Assembly: GCF_945901735.1 (NCBI RefSeq)
Contig: NZ_CAMDLM010000006.1
Span: forward strand, 1-64,000
DNA: 64,000 nucleotides
Reading direction: 5' to 3'
Source of the DNA: Limnohabitans sp. Rim8
GTDB lineage: Bacteria > Pseudomonadota > Gammaproteobacteria > Burkholderiales > Burkholderiaceae_C
Numbering within the stretch: the first letter of the stretch is position 1; every line of letters starts with the position of its first letter. Made by a program: the position numbers and the translations under genes. The notes under the pieces were generated by a model. It made no database searches. It had not been told where the DNA came from and was given only the letters and a program-made list of their open reading frames with translations. Shown here one piece after another: positions 1 to 8,383 of the stretch.

Positions 1-3000
1 AGAAGTTGGCGTTGGCGGTCTCGGTGTATTTGACGACCTTGTTGGTGCTGTCTGTGGGATCGGTGGCCTGTTCTGCTGAGGCGCCAGAAAACCCCTCGAG
101 TTTGTAGGCACTGGCTGCGCCATCGAAATCCAGAGAGCTGAAATTGGTGGTGACTTCATTCGCCTGATACACCCTCACATAATCCACCGCCATCACATAT
201 GAGAAATTGTTTGAGGGTACGGTCCCACCATAGGTACCGCCGACAGCCATGTTCAGGATGATGTCCATCGGGTTGTCGAAAGGCCAATTGGCCGATGTGG
301 CGCCGCTGGGTTTTTTGTATTCGTAGTAGGCGTTGTCGTTGTTGCTGTCCACACCGAAACGGATGTAGTCTTGTGTCCACCACACCTGGTAGGTGTGGAA
401 GTCGGTCACGGGACTGCTCAGAGTCGTGTCCTTCTTTATCTGGGTGTCGCCGTAGGTCTGGATTTCCCCGGTCCCCTTGAAGTGCAAGGCAGCTTGCACC
501 TGGCTGGTGTTGAAATACTGTTGCGTCCACTCCATCACGTCGATCTCGCCCGTATCGGGCCATGTGCCCTGCCCCAGCATCCAGATGGCTGGCCATGCGC
601 CTGTCATGTAGGTCTCGGTGTTGGCAGTGGTCAGCGTTGTGGATGGGTCAAAAAATTTCGCTTTGACCTCCATATAGCCATATGGCTCCAGGTCAACAAC
701 AGACTTCAGGCGCGCGGATGTGATGTCACTGCCTGTCTTGTTCGCCACGATGTGCAGCGCACCGTTTTGCACGTAGGCGTTGTCTAAGGTGTTGCTGTAG
801 GTCTGTGATTCGCCATTGCCCCAGCCGTCGTTGTTGGGGCCTCTGCCCGTTTCCAAGGTCCACTTGCTGGAGTCGACGGCGGTTTTTGTTGTAGTGCCAG
901 AGGCAGAGATGTCGCCGCCAAACTCCTCGCCGAAGGCCAGGGTATAACCGGCAGGGATGGCAGAGGCACTTTGGTAGGCAATGTCCTGAGGTGCCTGACT
1001 TGGGCTTGACTGGGCGTAGCCCAGTTGATCGAAGTAATAGGTTTGGTCCGTTAACTTGCTCGAGTCCAAGTCAAAAAAGACGTTGAGCATGTCGTACTTC
1101 ACGCCGTCTTTCAATGCGGTAGTGAAGGCGTAACCTTTGCCAGCATTGTTGATCCAGCGGCTGGAAGGCTCACTGAAGTCAAACGTGAGGTATTCCCAAC
1201 CTGCCTTGGTGGTTGCGGTCTCGACAGCGACCCAGTTTTTGTCGTTGATTTCATAGCCGCCGCTGGCGGAATCGCCAATTTCCAAGCGTACCTTGGTACC
1301 CGCTTGAGCGGAGTGCACCCACATGCCCAACTCGGTCGTGCTTGAAAAATCCAGCGGCGTGATGGTTTTGATGCTGGATGTTTCCCCGTTCGACAAGGTG
1401 ACGTGTGCGAACTTTCCACCATCACCAGCAGGCTTGATCAGCTTCATCACGTGGTTGCCATCGGCCTGCACAGAAGGCGAAGCGATGGCGTTCTGCACGG
1501 CGGTGACTGTGATCGATTGACCCGATTCGAAGTTCAGAGTCTCAAAGAAAACGACAGCAGGAGGTACTGCGTCATCAACCGCTTGCACCAAACCGTCGCC
1601 GAGATCTCGCAGGTCTTTAAGCTTAGCCGGGTCACCCGAGCCTGCCGCAGCATTGACTTTTTCAGCCACGCTGTCTTGCACGACCAGTTCGATCTGAGCC
1701 ATCCGCCGCAGTGCATCTTGGCGGGCTCCGCTGTCCATCGAAGTCACAGAGGGATTCAAAAAGGTCGCCAACAGGCCACTGGCTGTTTCGAGCTGGGCAC
1801 CGGCTTCCTCCATTACGGCCGTCATTTGTGACGTGATGGTCACCTGCGCAGCCTGAGCGGCCTGGGTGAGCACAGAAGTGATCGTTTGGGAGTTGCTCAA
1901 GTCCACGGCACCGGATGCCCCAATGGCTTTGACCAAGCTGTCGACGACTTTGGCTGAAAAGCCACTGGCAGCTCCCCCATTGGCACCCTGGATCAGGCTG
2001 CTGCCCACGTCCATCAGGTTGGACACCATGATGGCGGCGGCCTTGAATTTCAACGCTTCGATGGCATCGCCATCGTCGCCCGTCAGGGCTGTGGAGACCG
2101 GGTTGAAGTCCAGCAGCGATTCAACGCTGATACCGAAAATCTGTTTGATCCTGGCCTCTGACACGCCGGCTTCGATCAGCGTGGACAGCGGAGAAATAAC
2201 GCTGGCATTGGCAGGTGCCTTGAAGACATTGGTCACGGGCAGACCGGTGGATTTGTCGATGGTGTCGACGGTTGACTTGGAGACCAAGGGGCCGCCAGTG
2301 GCGCTCGCACCAACCAGGGTGAAATTGCCTTCGGAATCGGTGACGTCGGAAGGCTCGTCTGCGTCTTGAATGCCGTCGTCGTCGTTGTCCTGGAACACGA
2401 TCGCACCTTCAATGTAGCCATTGACCAGGCGGCCAGGTATTGTGGTTTGCGCGTTATTGGCATTGCTCAATGGCACCGTCGAGCCTGCAGATTTGCCGCC
2501 ACCGCCACCGCCCCCCGCCAAGCCCAGGGCCGCAGCACCCGCAAACAGCCCTCCCAAGCCACCGAAGGACGCGGTCGATGCGGCGGCTGTGCTGATGACC
2601 GTGCCTCCGCCAGTGCTGGTAGAGGGCGGTACGGGCAGTTCGAGCTGTGCCAACTGCAAGCCACCGACTTGGTTGGGGGACCCGTCGATGGCCGTGGTCA
2701 GGGCGCTGAGTGGGTTGGTTGTATCGGTGCCAGCGCCCACGGCGGCGTTTGCAAGCGTTGCGTTCTCTGCCGCCTGCGCACTTTGTTGGTCGCTGGCTTC
2801 GGCCTGCAATGAAATCTCTTCTTCAACCGTCAGACGCTTGCTTTTTTTCAGGAGTTCCGCTGGTTTTGGGGCGCGCTCGGCTCGGCCGGTGGCTGTCAAG
2901 GGCGCTGGCGTTGACTTCATGGTGGATACCGGGGGCTGCGACCCAGAAGGTGATGCCGCCGCTGCAATTTCGATTGCAGCTGGGTTGTGCGTGTCGGGCA

Positions 3001-3016
3001 GCTTTTTCTGAGCCAT
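1..3016 (-). CDS. Modular GH16 beta-1,3-glucanase (laminarinase-type), 3' end outside window
   Basis: About 1005 codons are visible; the gene runs off the left edge, so the C-terminus is missing. The GH16 catalytic domain spans roughly residues 685-945 and contains GEIDVMEW at 823-830, which matches the family signature E-x-D-x-x-E (E824 nucleophile, D826, E829 acid/base). It probably hydrolyses beta-1,3-glucan outside the cell. The N-terminus lacks a Sec signal peptide. It has a low-complexity Ala/Pro/Ser/Thr segment, a Gly run near residue 170, then an SdrD-B or carboxypeptidase-regulatory-like module near 200-225 (FQDNDDDGIQDADE). A beta-rich, probably carbohydrate-binding module lies at about 490-670, and a similar module seems to begin after the GH16 domain near 950. 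This architecture resembles type I secreted surface proteins (inference). It is divergent from the porin-GH81 operon. Confidence 0.85.
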   Translation of the reverse strand, partial: MAQKKLPDTHNPAAIEIAAAASPSGSQPPVSTMKSTPAPLTATGRAERAPKPAELLKKSKRLTVEEEISLQAEASDQQSAQAAENATLANAAVGAGTDTTNPLSALTTAIDGSPNQVGGLQLAQLELPVPPSTSTGGGTVISTAAASTASFGGLGGLFAGAAALGLAGGGGGGGKSAGSTVPLSNANNAQTTIPGRLVNGYIEGAIVFQDNDDDGIQDADEPSDVTDSEGNFTLVGASATGGPLVSKSTVDTIDKSTGLPVTNVFKAPANASVISPLSTLIEAGVSEARIKQIFGISVESLLDFNPVSTALTGDDGDAIEALKFKAAAIMVSNLMDVGSSLIQGANGGAASGFSAKVVDSLVKAIGASGAVDLSNSQTITSVLTQAAQAAQVTITSQMTAVMEEAGAQLETASGLLATFLNPSVTSMDSGARQDALRRMAQIELVVQDSVAEKVNAAAGSGDPAKLKDLRDLGDGLVQAVDDAVPPAVVFFETLNFESGQSITVTAVQNAIASPSVQADGNHVMKLIKPAGDGGKFAHVTLSNGETSSIKTITPLDFSSTTELGMWVHSAQAGTKVRLEIGDSASGGYEINDKNWVAVETATTKAGWEYLTFDFSEPSSRWINNAGKGYAFTTALKDGVKYDMLNVFFDLDSSKLTDQTYYFDQLGYAQSSPSQAPQDIAYQSASAIPAGYTLAFGEEFGGDISASGTTTKTAVDSSKWTLETGRGPNNDGWGNGESQTYSNTLDNAYVQNGALHIVANKTGSDITSARLKSVVDLEPYGYMEVKAKFFDPSTTLTTANTETYMTGAWPAIWMLGQGTWPDTGEIDVMEWTQQYFNTSQVQAALHFKGTGEIQTYGDTQIKKDTTLSSPVTDFHTYQVWWTQDYIRFGVDSNNDNAYYEYKKPSGATSANWPFDNPMDIILNMAVGGTYGGTVPSNNFSYVMAVDYVRVYQANEVTTNFSSLDFDGAASAYKLEGFSGASAEQATDPTDSTNKVVKYTETANANF

Positions 3017-3082
3017 GGTCTTCCTTGTGACGGTGGAGGCGACTGAAGTCGGATTCGCAAAGATGTGCGGTGTTGAAATACG

Positions 3083-3102
3083 TTATGAAAGCGATTTCAT
3101 AA
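3083..3102. promoter_or_regulatory. Probable LacI-family operator 1
   Basis: TTATGAAAGCGATTTCATAA has perfect 8-bp arms. Its core TGAAAGCGATTTCA (3086-3099) fits the general LacI/GalR-family consensus with a central CG (the cre-like pattern TGWNANCGNTNWCA). It lies 70-87 bp upstream of the GH16 start codon. The regulator encoded at 7310 is the natural candidate ligand (inference). Confidence 0.6.
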
Positions 3103-3382
3103 ACAGGACAATAGAGGTGATTGGCGGGCCATTCCATTGGCGTTTTCCCTCAATTCATAAAATTTCCTGAAATTTTCCAGGACTTTCGCTCGTCCTGAAC
3201 GGTCAGCCCATTTCAAATCCTGGCTTGGCGGATCTCGCAAACAGACATTTATAAACAGCATTTTCACGAGTGAAGTGGCTGATTTTTCGTCTGTTCAATC
3301 AGATCAAAACCAAGGGTTTTCTCTAGGCGATCGGCCCCGATTGCCGATTGACTGTGGTGTGGGCACGTAGGAAACTATGGCT

Positions 3383-3396
3383 TGAAAGGGCTTTCA
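3383..3396. promoter_or_regulatory. Probable LacI-family operator 2
   Basis: TGAAAGGGCTTTCA has the same TGAAA-N4-TTTCA form as operator 1 and lies 80 bp before the porin start. It overlaps a second palindrome, GGCTTTCATGAAATAAAGCC at 3389-3408. The central dinucleotide is GG rather than CG, so it may be a weaker site. Confidence 0.5.
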
Positions 3397-3475
3397 TGAA
3401 ATAAAGCCTATTTTCCCAATTTCAGGTCCTTTCTTGTCCTTCGGACTGCCAACCTCTTCACTCGTGTCGACGCAT

Positions 3476-4891
3476 ATGCACTCACTTCAACCTCGTGTTC
3501 TGGCCCTGATCCTGGCTTCTCCGGCATCGCTGTTGGCGGCCTCCTTCGAAGCGCCGGATGGCAGCAAGTTCGACATCACCGGTTTCACCAAGCACGAGTG
3601 GTCCCACAGCGCCGAGGGGGCACGCATCGTCTCCAACGATGACTCGACATACAAGTCAGACAGCCGCAATGCCGAGTCGAAGCCGGGTGTTGAAAATACC
3701 ACCCGGGCTGGCAAGTCCTCTGAGTTGAGCATGCAGCAGTTGTCTTTGGGCTGGGCCAAAGAGACCGCGGGTGCGGTGGGTTTTGAAGCTCGGCTGACCT
3801 ACCGCTGGCGCGGCGACCAGGCCACCCGCTTTTTCAAAGCGCCAGACCTGGACTACCGTCCCAACGACAGCGGTCCTTTGAACCTGGACTACACCGAGCG
3901 TTTTGTGGGCATCAGCCGGCCCGACCTGGGTGCGCTCAAGCTGGGCACACAGCTGTCTCGATCCTGGTCGCGCTCCGATGCGTTTTCCTTTCCCGTCGGG
4001 CTGTCGGGCGTTTGGGCCGACTCCGGCGCGGGCTACGGCATTTTGCCCAGGGCAGTGCGCTTGACCTCCCCCACCTTTGAAGATGGCTCGGGCAAACTCA
4101 CCGCTGAGTTGACCGCTGCCTCCAGCAAGCTCAACACCTTCATGGTCGAGCCCAGCCTCACCGCCGCGGGCACCAGCCCCACACAGCCCAAGGCGATCGA
4201 GCTGTTCTTGCAGTATTCGAACGCCAAGAACCTGATTGAGCTGACGATCCAGTCGGCCCAAGGGGCCAAGCAGACCGCTTTTGGCAAATCGGCTTTGGTT
4301 GGCTGGATTGGCGATCCCGATGCCATTCCACTTGACCAAAACACGCCACGCAAAGCCGCCAAGCCCAGCCAAAGTGTGGTGACCCTGCAGGGCAACCATT
4401 GGCCCAACACCAGCAACATGCTGACTTGGGGCGTTAGGCGCAGCCAGTGGTCGGGCTCAGCGGCGTCCTGTAACTACAGCCTCAGTCGCGCTGAGTGCAT
4501 TTTCGGTCTGGATCCAGGTTTCAACTACGGGCCCAAATCGAGTGCCTATCTGGGCTTCCAAGCCACCGCAGTCGACGCCATGCTGGGCTGGAGCCATTAC
4601 CAAGGCCTGTACACCTACACCGTGAGCGCTGCCTACTTTGGCAAGGCTTCGTCCAAAAACCCGCAGGAGTGGGGTCAAAGCAATTCGGCCTTGCACCTGA
4701 ATGTGGGCATGGCTCGCAAGGTCCCGGAAATCGACAAAGGGCTGACCGTCACCTTGGGGCTTTCTCGCTCGCAATTTCAGAAAATTGGCCCCGCGCCTGT
4801 GAGCATGCCCAACAACAACTTCTTGGCAGCCAACCCCCTCTATGACCGCGTCGGCTATGGCGCCACAGCGGGATTGACATGGACCTTCTGA
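3476..4891 (+). CDS. Outer-membrane porin of the glucan locus
   Basis: This 471-residue protein has a Sec signal peptide (positively charged start, hydrophobic core, cleavage near residue 22 after LAA). The sequence is beta-barrel-like, with alternating hydrophobic residues and a terminal aromatic residue (ending TWTF), as Bam-dependent outer-membrane proteins require. I chose ATG 3476 because it opens the signal peptide; an in-frame TTG at 3434 would add 14 residues and spoil it. The stop overlaps the GH81 start by 13 nt, so the two are co-translated. Its position with glucanases suggests that it admits beta-1,3-gluco-oligosaccharides to the periplasm (inference from context). The exact porin family cannot be named from the sequence alone. 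Confidence 0.8.
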   Translation: MHSLQPRVLALILASPASLLAASFEAPDGSKFDITGFTKHEWSHSAEGARIVSNDDSTYKSDSRNAESKPGVENTTRAGKSSELSMQQLSLGWAKETAGAVGFEARLTYRWRGDQATRFFKAPDLDYRPNDSGPLNLDYTERFVGISRPDLGALKLGTQLSRSWSRSDAFSFPVGLSGVWADSGAGYGILPRAVRLTSPTFEDGSGKLTAELTAASSKLNTFMVEPSLTAAGTSPTQPKAIELFLQYSNAKNLIELTIQSAQGAKQTAFGKSALVGWIGDPDAIPLDQNTPRKAAKPSQSVVTLQGNHWPNTSNMLTWGVRRSQWSGSAASCNYSLSRAECIFGLDPGFNYGPKSSAYLGFQATAVDAMLGWSHYQGLYTYTVSAAYFGKASSKNPQEWGQSNSALHLNVGMARKVPEIDKGLTVTLGLSRSQFQKIGPAPVSMPNNNFLAANPLYDRVGYGATAGLTWTF

Positions 4892-7236
4892 CCAGATCCT
4901 CAGGGGATCGGCGGATCACCCTGGCGGCTGGCCTGCTGGCGTTCATGGCAGCTATTTTTCCGGGCACTGCCAGTGCGCAGGGGCCCACCGCTGCCGTAGG
5001 GGCTGGGGCCATCTGGTTGGCGCCCAAACCGGGCGAGTCGGTGCGGCCAAAACCGGCGCCTTTTCGGTCCGGCGACATGCTCAAGCGGGCGGTGACCACC
5101 AACACTTGGTATTCGTCCCTGGCTTATGGGCCTTGGTCCGACGTTTTGCACGCCCACCCTTTGACCTTCAAGGCCACGGCCAAAGGCATGGAAATGGGCT
5201 TGCCACAAGGGCGCACCGGTCCGATCTCGGGCCTCAAAAATTGGGCCGCAGGCAGCACGGGCACCACGGCCGTGACCTTCCCTCACCAAGCGGACTTCAC
5301 GGTCGCACCCTCGGACTTTGAGCCCCAGGACGCGCGCTTGCGCTACGCCGGCGACTGGAACATCACGGTCGAGATGGCCCGCGAGCAGGCTTATCTGCGC
5401 AGCCACATCCTGCACGGCAGCCCGTTTGGCTACTTCGAGATCAGCAGTGGCGGCATTCACATCCAATTGGGCGCGGGCGTGCAAGCCGCGGACATGCCGG
5501 CGAGCACGACGGGCAACAAGCAAGTTCACTACTTCAAAGCACGCGGCCAACTGTATGGCCTGTACTTGCCGGCAGGCGCGCAACTCTCGGGTGGCCCAGC
5601 GGACAAGGTCAGCGTCAAGTTCAGCGAGCAGGCGCGCTACTTCTCGATCGGCATCCTGCCGCAGTCCGATGCGACCACGCTCAAGGCCTATGCCGACGCG
5701 GCTTTTGTGTTTGTCGAAGACACCCAAGTGCAATGGGCCTATGACGAGGCCCAAAGCCTGGTCACCACCGACTACCGCATGACGACCCGGCCCATGGACG
5801 GTGTGGCGGCCGAGCCCTTGATGGGCCTGTATCTGCACCACCGGCGTGCCCAGGTCAGCCCTGCGCCCGTGCTCGGGCAATTGCCCTCGGTGCGCGGCCC
5901 GATTGCGATTTCCAGCGGGCACACGTTTCGCACCGAGCTCAGGGTCAACGGGCTGATGCCCATGTGGCCTGCGCTGCTGAATAAGCCGCCGGCCCAGACG
6001 CTGAATGAATTGCTGGTGGGTGACCGGCGCCGCGCCAACAGCCTCTTTGGCAAGATGGGCAATGGCACTTACTGGACGGGCAAGGCGCTCGGCGCGGTGA
6101 CCCAGCTGATGACCATCGCCGAGCAACAAGGCGATGAATCGACCGCCGCCCAGATGGAGAAGGTGCTCAAGCAGCGCCTGGAGTCTTGGTTTTCTGGCAA
6201 AGGCCTGAGCTACTTTGCCCACGATGCGGGCGTGGGCACGGTGCTGGGCTATCCAGAGGAGTACTTCAGCGTCTCCGCCATGAACGACCACCACTTCCAC
6301 TATGGTTACTGGATCATGGCGGCGGCCCACCTGGCCCGGCGCGACCCGCAGTGGGCCTCGGCCCAACAATGGGGCGGCATGGTCAACCTGCTGGTCCGCG
6401 ATATCGCCACGGCGCAAAGAAAGCGTGTGGACTTTCCCTTCCTGAGAAATTTTGACGTCTACGAGGGCCATTCCTGGGCGCGTGGCAACAGCGAGTTCTT
6501 TGGGCTGGGCAACGACCAGGAGTCTTCTTCCGAAGCCATCCATGCCTGGGCGGCCATCGCGCAGTGGGGTCAGGCCACCGCCGACCCGGCGCTCAAGGCC
6601 TTGGGCATGTACCTGTACGCCACCGAGTCTGCTTCGGTGCTGCACTACTGGTTCAATGCGCATGGCAATGTGTTCCATCCCGACTACCGCCAACCGCTGG
6701 CCAGCATGGTGTTTGGTGGGGGCTATGGTTTCAGCACCTGGTGGACCGAGGAGCCCCGGCAGATCATGGGCATCAATTTGCTGCCCATCACCCCGGCATC
6801 GGTCTACTTGACTCAACTGCCCACCGGTTATGTCGAAAATTTTGGTCGCGCAGCTGAAGAGGCGCGACGACTCTACGATCGTTCGGGTCAATCTGACGGC
6901 ACGACCCATGACATCTGGCAAGACATCTATGCAAGCTTGTTAGCACTTAAAAATCCCGTCATGGCTTTGGAAAGTTGGAATCCCAGGGGTTCAGTAGAAG
7001 TTGGTGAAACGAGATCAAGAACATTTTTTTGGTTGTATGCGCTCGCAGAAATGGGCGTACCGGACAGCTCCGTATGGGCCAATGTGATGTCGCACGCGGT
7101 TTTTATGGATCCCAAGACCAAGAAAAAAACATATTTGGCATACAACCCATCGGAAAAGCCCCTTGAAGTTCGTTTCTCCGATGGCGTTGTGATGTCGGTT
7201 GAACCCAAAAAAGTAGCGCGTTTTGTTGGACCATGA
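4879..7236 (+). CDS. GH81 endo-beta-1,3-glucanase
   Basis: This 785-residue enzyme has a Sec signal peptide (cleavage after ASA, residue 33), so it is exported. GH81 hallmarks are NDHHFHYGYW at about 469-478 (its Asp is the expected acid catalyst), GHSWARGNSE at 530-539, and NDQESSSE at 545-552 (Glu residues serving as base in the family). GH81 enzymes invert beta-1,3-glucan linkages in laminarin, callose or curdlan. The start overlaps the porin stop. From about 6830 onward the gene becomes visibly less GC-rich, and this continues into lacI and glk. The protein is about the usual length for bacterial GH81 and looks intact. Confidence 0.93.
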   Translation: MDLLTRSSGDRRITLAAGLLAFMAAIFPGTASAQGPTAAVGAGAIWLAPKPGESVRPKPAPFRSGDMLKRAVTTNTWYSSLAYGPWSDVLHAHPLTFKATAKGMEMGLPQGRTGPISGLKNWAAGSTGTTAVTFPHQADFTVAPSDFEPQDARLRYAGDWNITVEMAREQAYLRSHILHGSPFGYFEISSGGIHIQLGAGVQAADMPASTTGNKQVHYFKARGQLYGLYLPAGAQLSGGPADKVSVKFSEQARYFSIGILPQSDATTLKAYADAAFVFVEDTQVQWAYDEAQSLVTTDYRMTTRPMDGVAAEPLMGLYLHHRRAQVSPAPVLGQLPSVRGPIAISSGHTFRTELRVNGLMPMWPALLNKPPAQTLNELLVGDRRRANSLFGKMGNGTYWTGKALGAVTQLMTIAEQQGDESTAAQMEKVLKQRLESWFSGKGLSYFAHDAGVGTVLGYPEEYFSVSAMNDHHFHYGYWIMAAAHLARRDPQWASAQQWGGMVNLLVRDIATAQRKRVDFPFLRNFDVYEGHSWARGNSEFFGLGNDQESSSEAIHAWAAIAQWGQATADPALKALGMYLYATESASVLHYWFNAHGNVFHPDYRQPLASMVFGGGYGFSTWWTEEPRQIMGINLLPITPASVYLTQLPTGYVENFGRAAEEARRLYDRSGQSDGTTHDIWQDIYASLLALKNPVMALESWNPRGSVEVGETRSRTFFWLYALAEMGVPDSSVWANVMSHAVFMDPKTKKKTYLAYNPSEKPLEVRFSDGVVMSVEPKKVARFVGP

Positions 7237-7259
7237 ACTGATCGTTATCCGCAAGGTCG

Positions 7260-7288
7260 TTGACAATGATGCTCCGTCATAATTAACA
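7260..7288 (+). promoter_or_regulatory. Probable promoter of the lacI-glk unit
   Basis: A perfect -35 hexamer TTGACA (7260-7265) is followed after 17 bp by TTAACA (7283-7288), 22 bp before the regulator start codon. The partly symmetric TTAAC...GTTAA (7283-7300) overlaps the -10 and could be an autoregulatory site. The -10 is only a moderate match. Confidence 0.45.
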
Positions 7289-7309
7289 GCCAACAGTTAA
7301 AAAAGAACC

Positions 7310-8371
7310 ATGTCAAAGGTAAACACCGCAGCTTTGCATCAGCCGCCTACAACGGTCATGCGGGTTTCGGGACATCGCGCCACCCTCACCATGGTCGCCA
7401 AGCAAGCGGGCGTGTCGCCCAGCACCGTCTCGCGCATCTTGAACGGTACGGCCCAGGTGAGCGAGGAAAAACAAGCCTTGGTGAAGGCGGTGATCAAGGA
7501 ATTGGGTTTTCGGCCCGATCCAGCGGCACGCAGTTTGGCTGGCGGACGCACCATGAGCATTGGCGTGTTGACGCAGTTCATTGACAGCCCTTACTACGGC
7601 GAGGCCTTGCGCGGCATCGAAGACGAGTTGCATAAAGCCAATTACGTGCCTTTGTTTGTCAGCGGGCATTGGAACGAGGCCGAGGAAAAGAACAGGCTTT
7701 TCATGCTGCAAGAGCGCAAGGTGGACGGCATCATTGTCTTGACGGGCAAGTTGGCCGATGAAACCTTGGTCGAGATGGCCTCCAATATCCCGGTGGTGGT
7801 CACGGGCAGGCGTTTGAGTGCGATCGGATTGTTCAGTATTGACTTTGACAATACCGAGGGTGCCAGTTTGGCTGTTCGCCATTTGCATGCCTTGGGTCAC
7901 ACGCGTGTGGCTTTCATTTCTGGGCCACTGGATCACCCGGATGCCGCTGAGCGCTTGCAAGGCTTTAAAGACGAGGCCTCCAAAAAAGGGATGGCATCAG
8001 ACGCTGAGTTGATCGTGTACAGCGATTACCAAGAGGCTGGCGGGTTTCGTGCCATGAACACCTTGCTTGATGCGCGTGTGCAGTTTACCGCCGTGCTGGC
8101 GGCCAATGATCAGATGGCCTATGGAGCGCGTTTGGCTTTGCACAGATCGGGCTTGCGGGTACCAGAAGACATCTCATTGATCGGCTTTGACGACCTTCCG
8201 CATTCCGCATTCACTTTGCCGCCTTTGACATCGGTTCGGCAGTCCGTATATGAAATCGGGGTTTCGGCGGCGAAAGCGATGATTGACATCTTGAACAAGC
8301 AAAATCCACCTTCCAGGTTGGTCGCGGCTGAATTGGTGGTGCGTGAGTCGACGCGAATCAATCGACGCTGA
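7310..8371 (+). CDS. LacI/GalR-family transcriptional regulator
   Basis: This 353-residue protein has an N-terminal helix-turn-helix at about residues 26-46 (TLTMVAKQAGVSPSTVSRIL, including the hinge-side SRILNG typical of LacI proteins). A periplasmic-binding-protein-like sugar-sensing domain follows (GRTMSIGVLTQFIDSPYYGE, then GFDDLPHSAFTLPPLTSVRQS near the C-terminus). It carries an unusual extension of about 23 residues before the helix-turn-helix. The gene lies between GH81 and glucokinase, so it probably represses the glucan genes until glucose or laminaribiose is present (inference). Candidate operators are at 3083-3102 and 3383-3396. Confidence 0.9.
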   Translation: MSKVNTAALHQPPTTVMRVSGHRATLTMVAKQAGVSPSTVSRILNGTAQVSEEKQALVKAVIKELGFRPDPAARSLAGGRTMSIGVLTQFIDSPYYGEALRGIEDELHKANYVPLFVSGHWNEAEEKNRLFMLQERKVDGIIVLTGKLADETLVEMASNIPVVVTGRRLSAIGLFSIDFDNTEGASLAVRHLHALGHTRVAFISGPLDHPDAAERLQGFKDEASKKGMASDAELIVYSDYQEAGGFRAMNTLLDARVQFTAVLAANDQMAYGARLALHRSGLRVPEDISLIGFDDLPHSAFTLPPLTSVRQSVYEIGVSAAKAMIDILNKQNPPSRLVAAELVVRESTRINRR

Positions 8372-8383
8372 AAACGCATACCG

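Larger units (their letters stand above)
3017..3475. promoter_or_regulatory. Divergent control region between GH16 and porin genes
   Basis: This 459-bp AT-richer gap holds no gene. It contains four inverted repeats: 3083-3102, 3159-3176 (arms AAAATTTC/GAAATTTT), 3263-3274 (TTCACGAGTGAA) and 3383-3408 (overlapping palindromes). Two of them share the form TGAAA-N4-TTTCA and are listed separately as likely operators of the LacI-family regulator at 7310. No convincing -35/-10 pair was identified by eye on either strand. Confidence 0.6.

Noticed and set aside
3434..3475. TTG 3434 as porin start
   Set aside because: It would put 14 polar residues before a good signal peptide that starts at ATG 3476.
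4900..6921. 673-codon open frame antisense to the GH81 gene
   Set aside because: It is a GC-driven shadow frame. The plus-strand GH81 protein has signal peptide and catalytic motifs, and the antisense product shows no family features.
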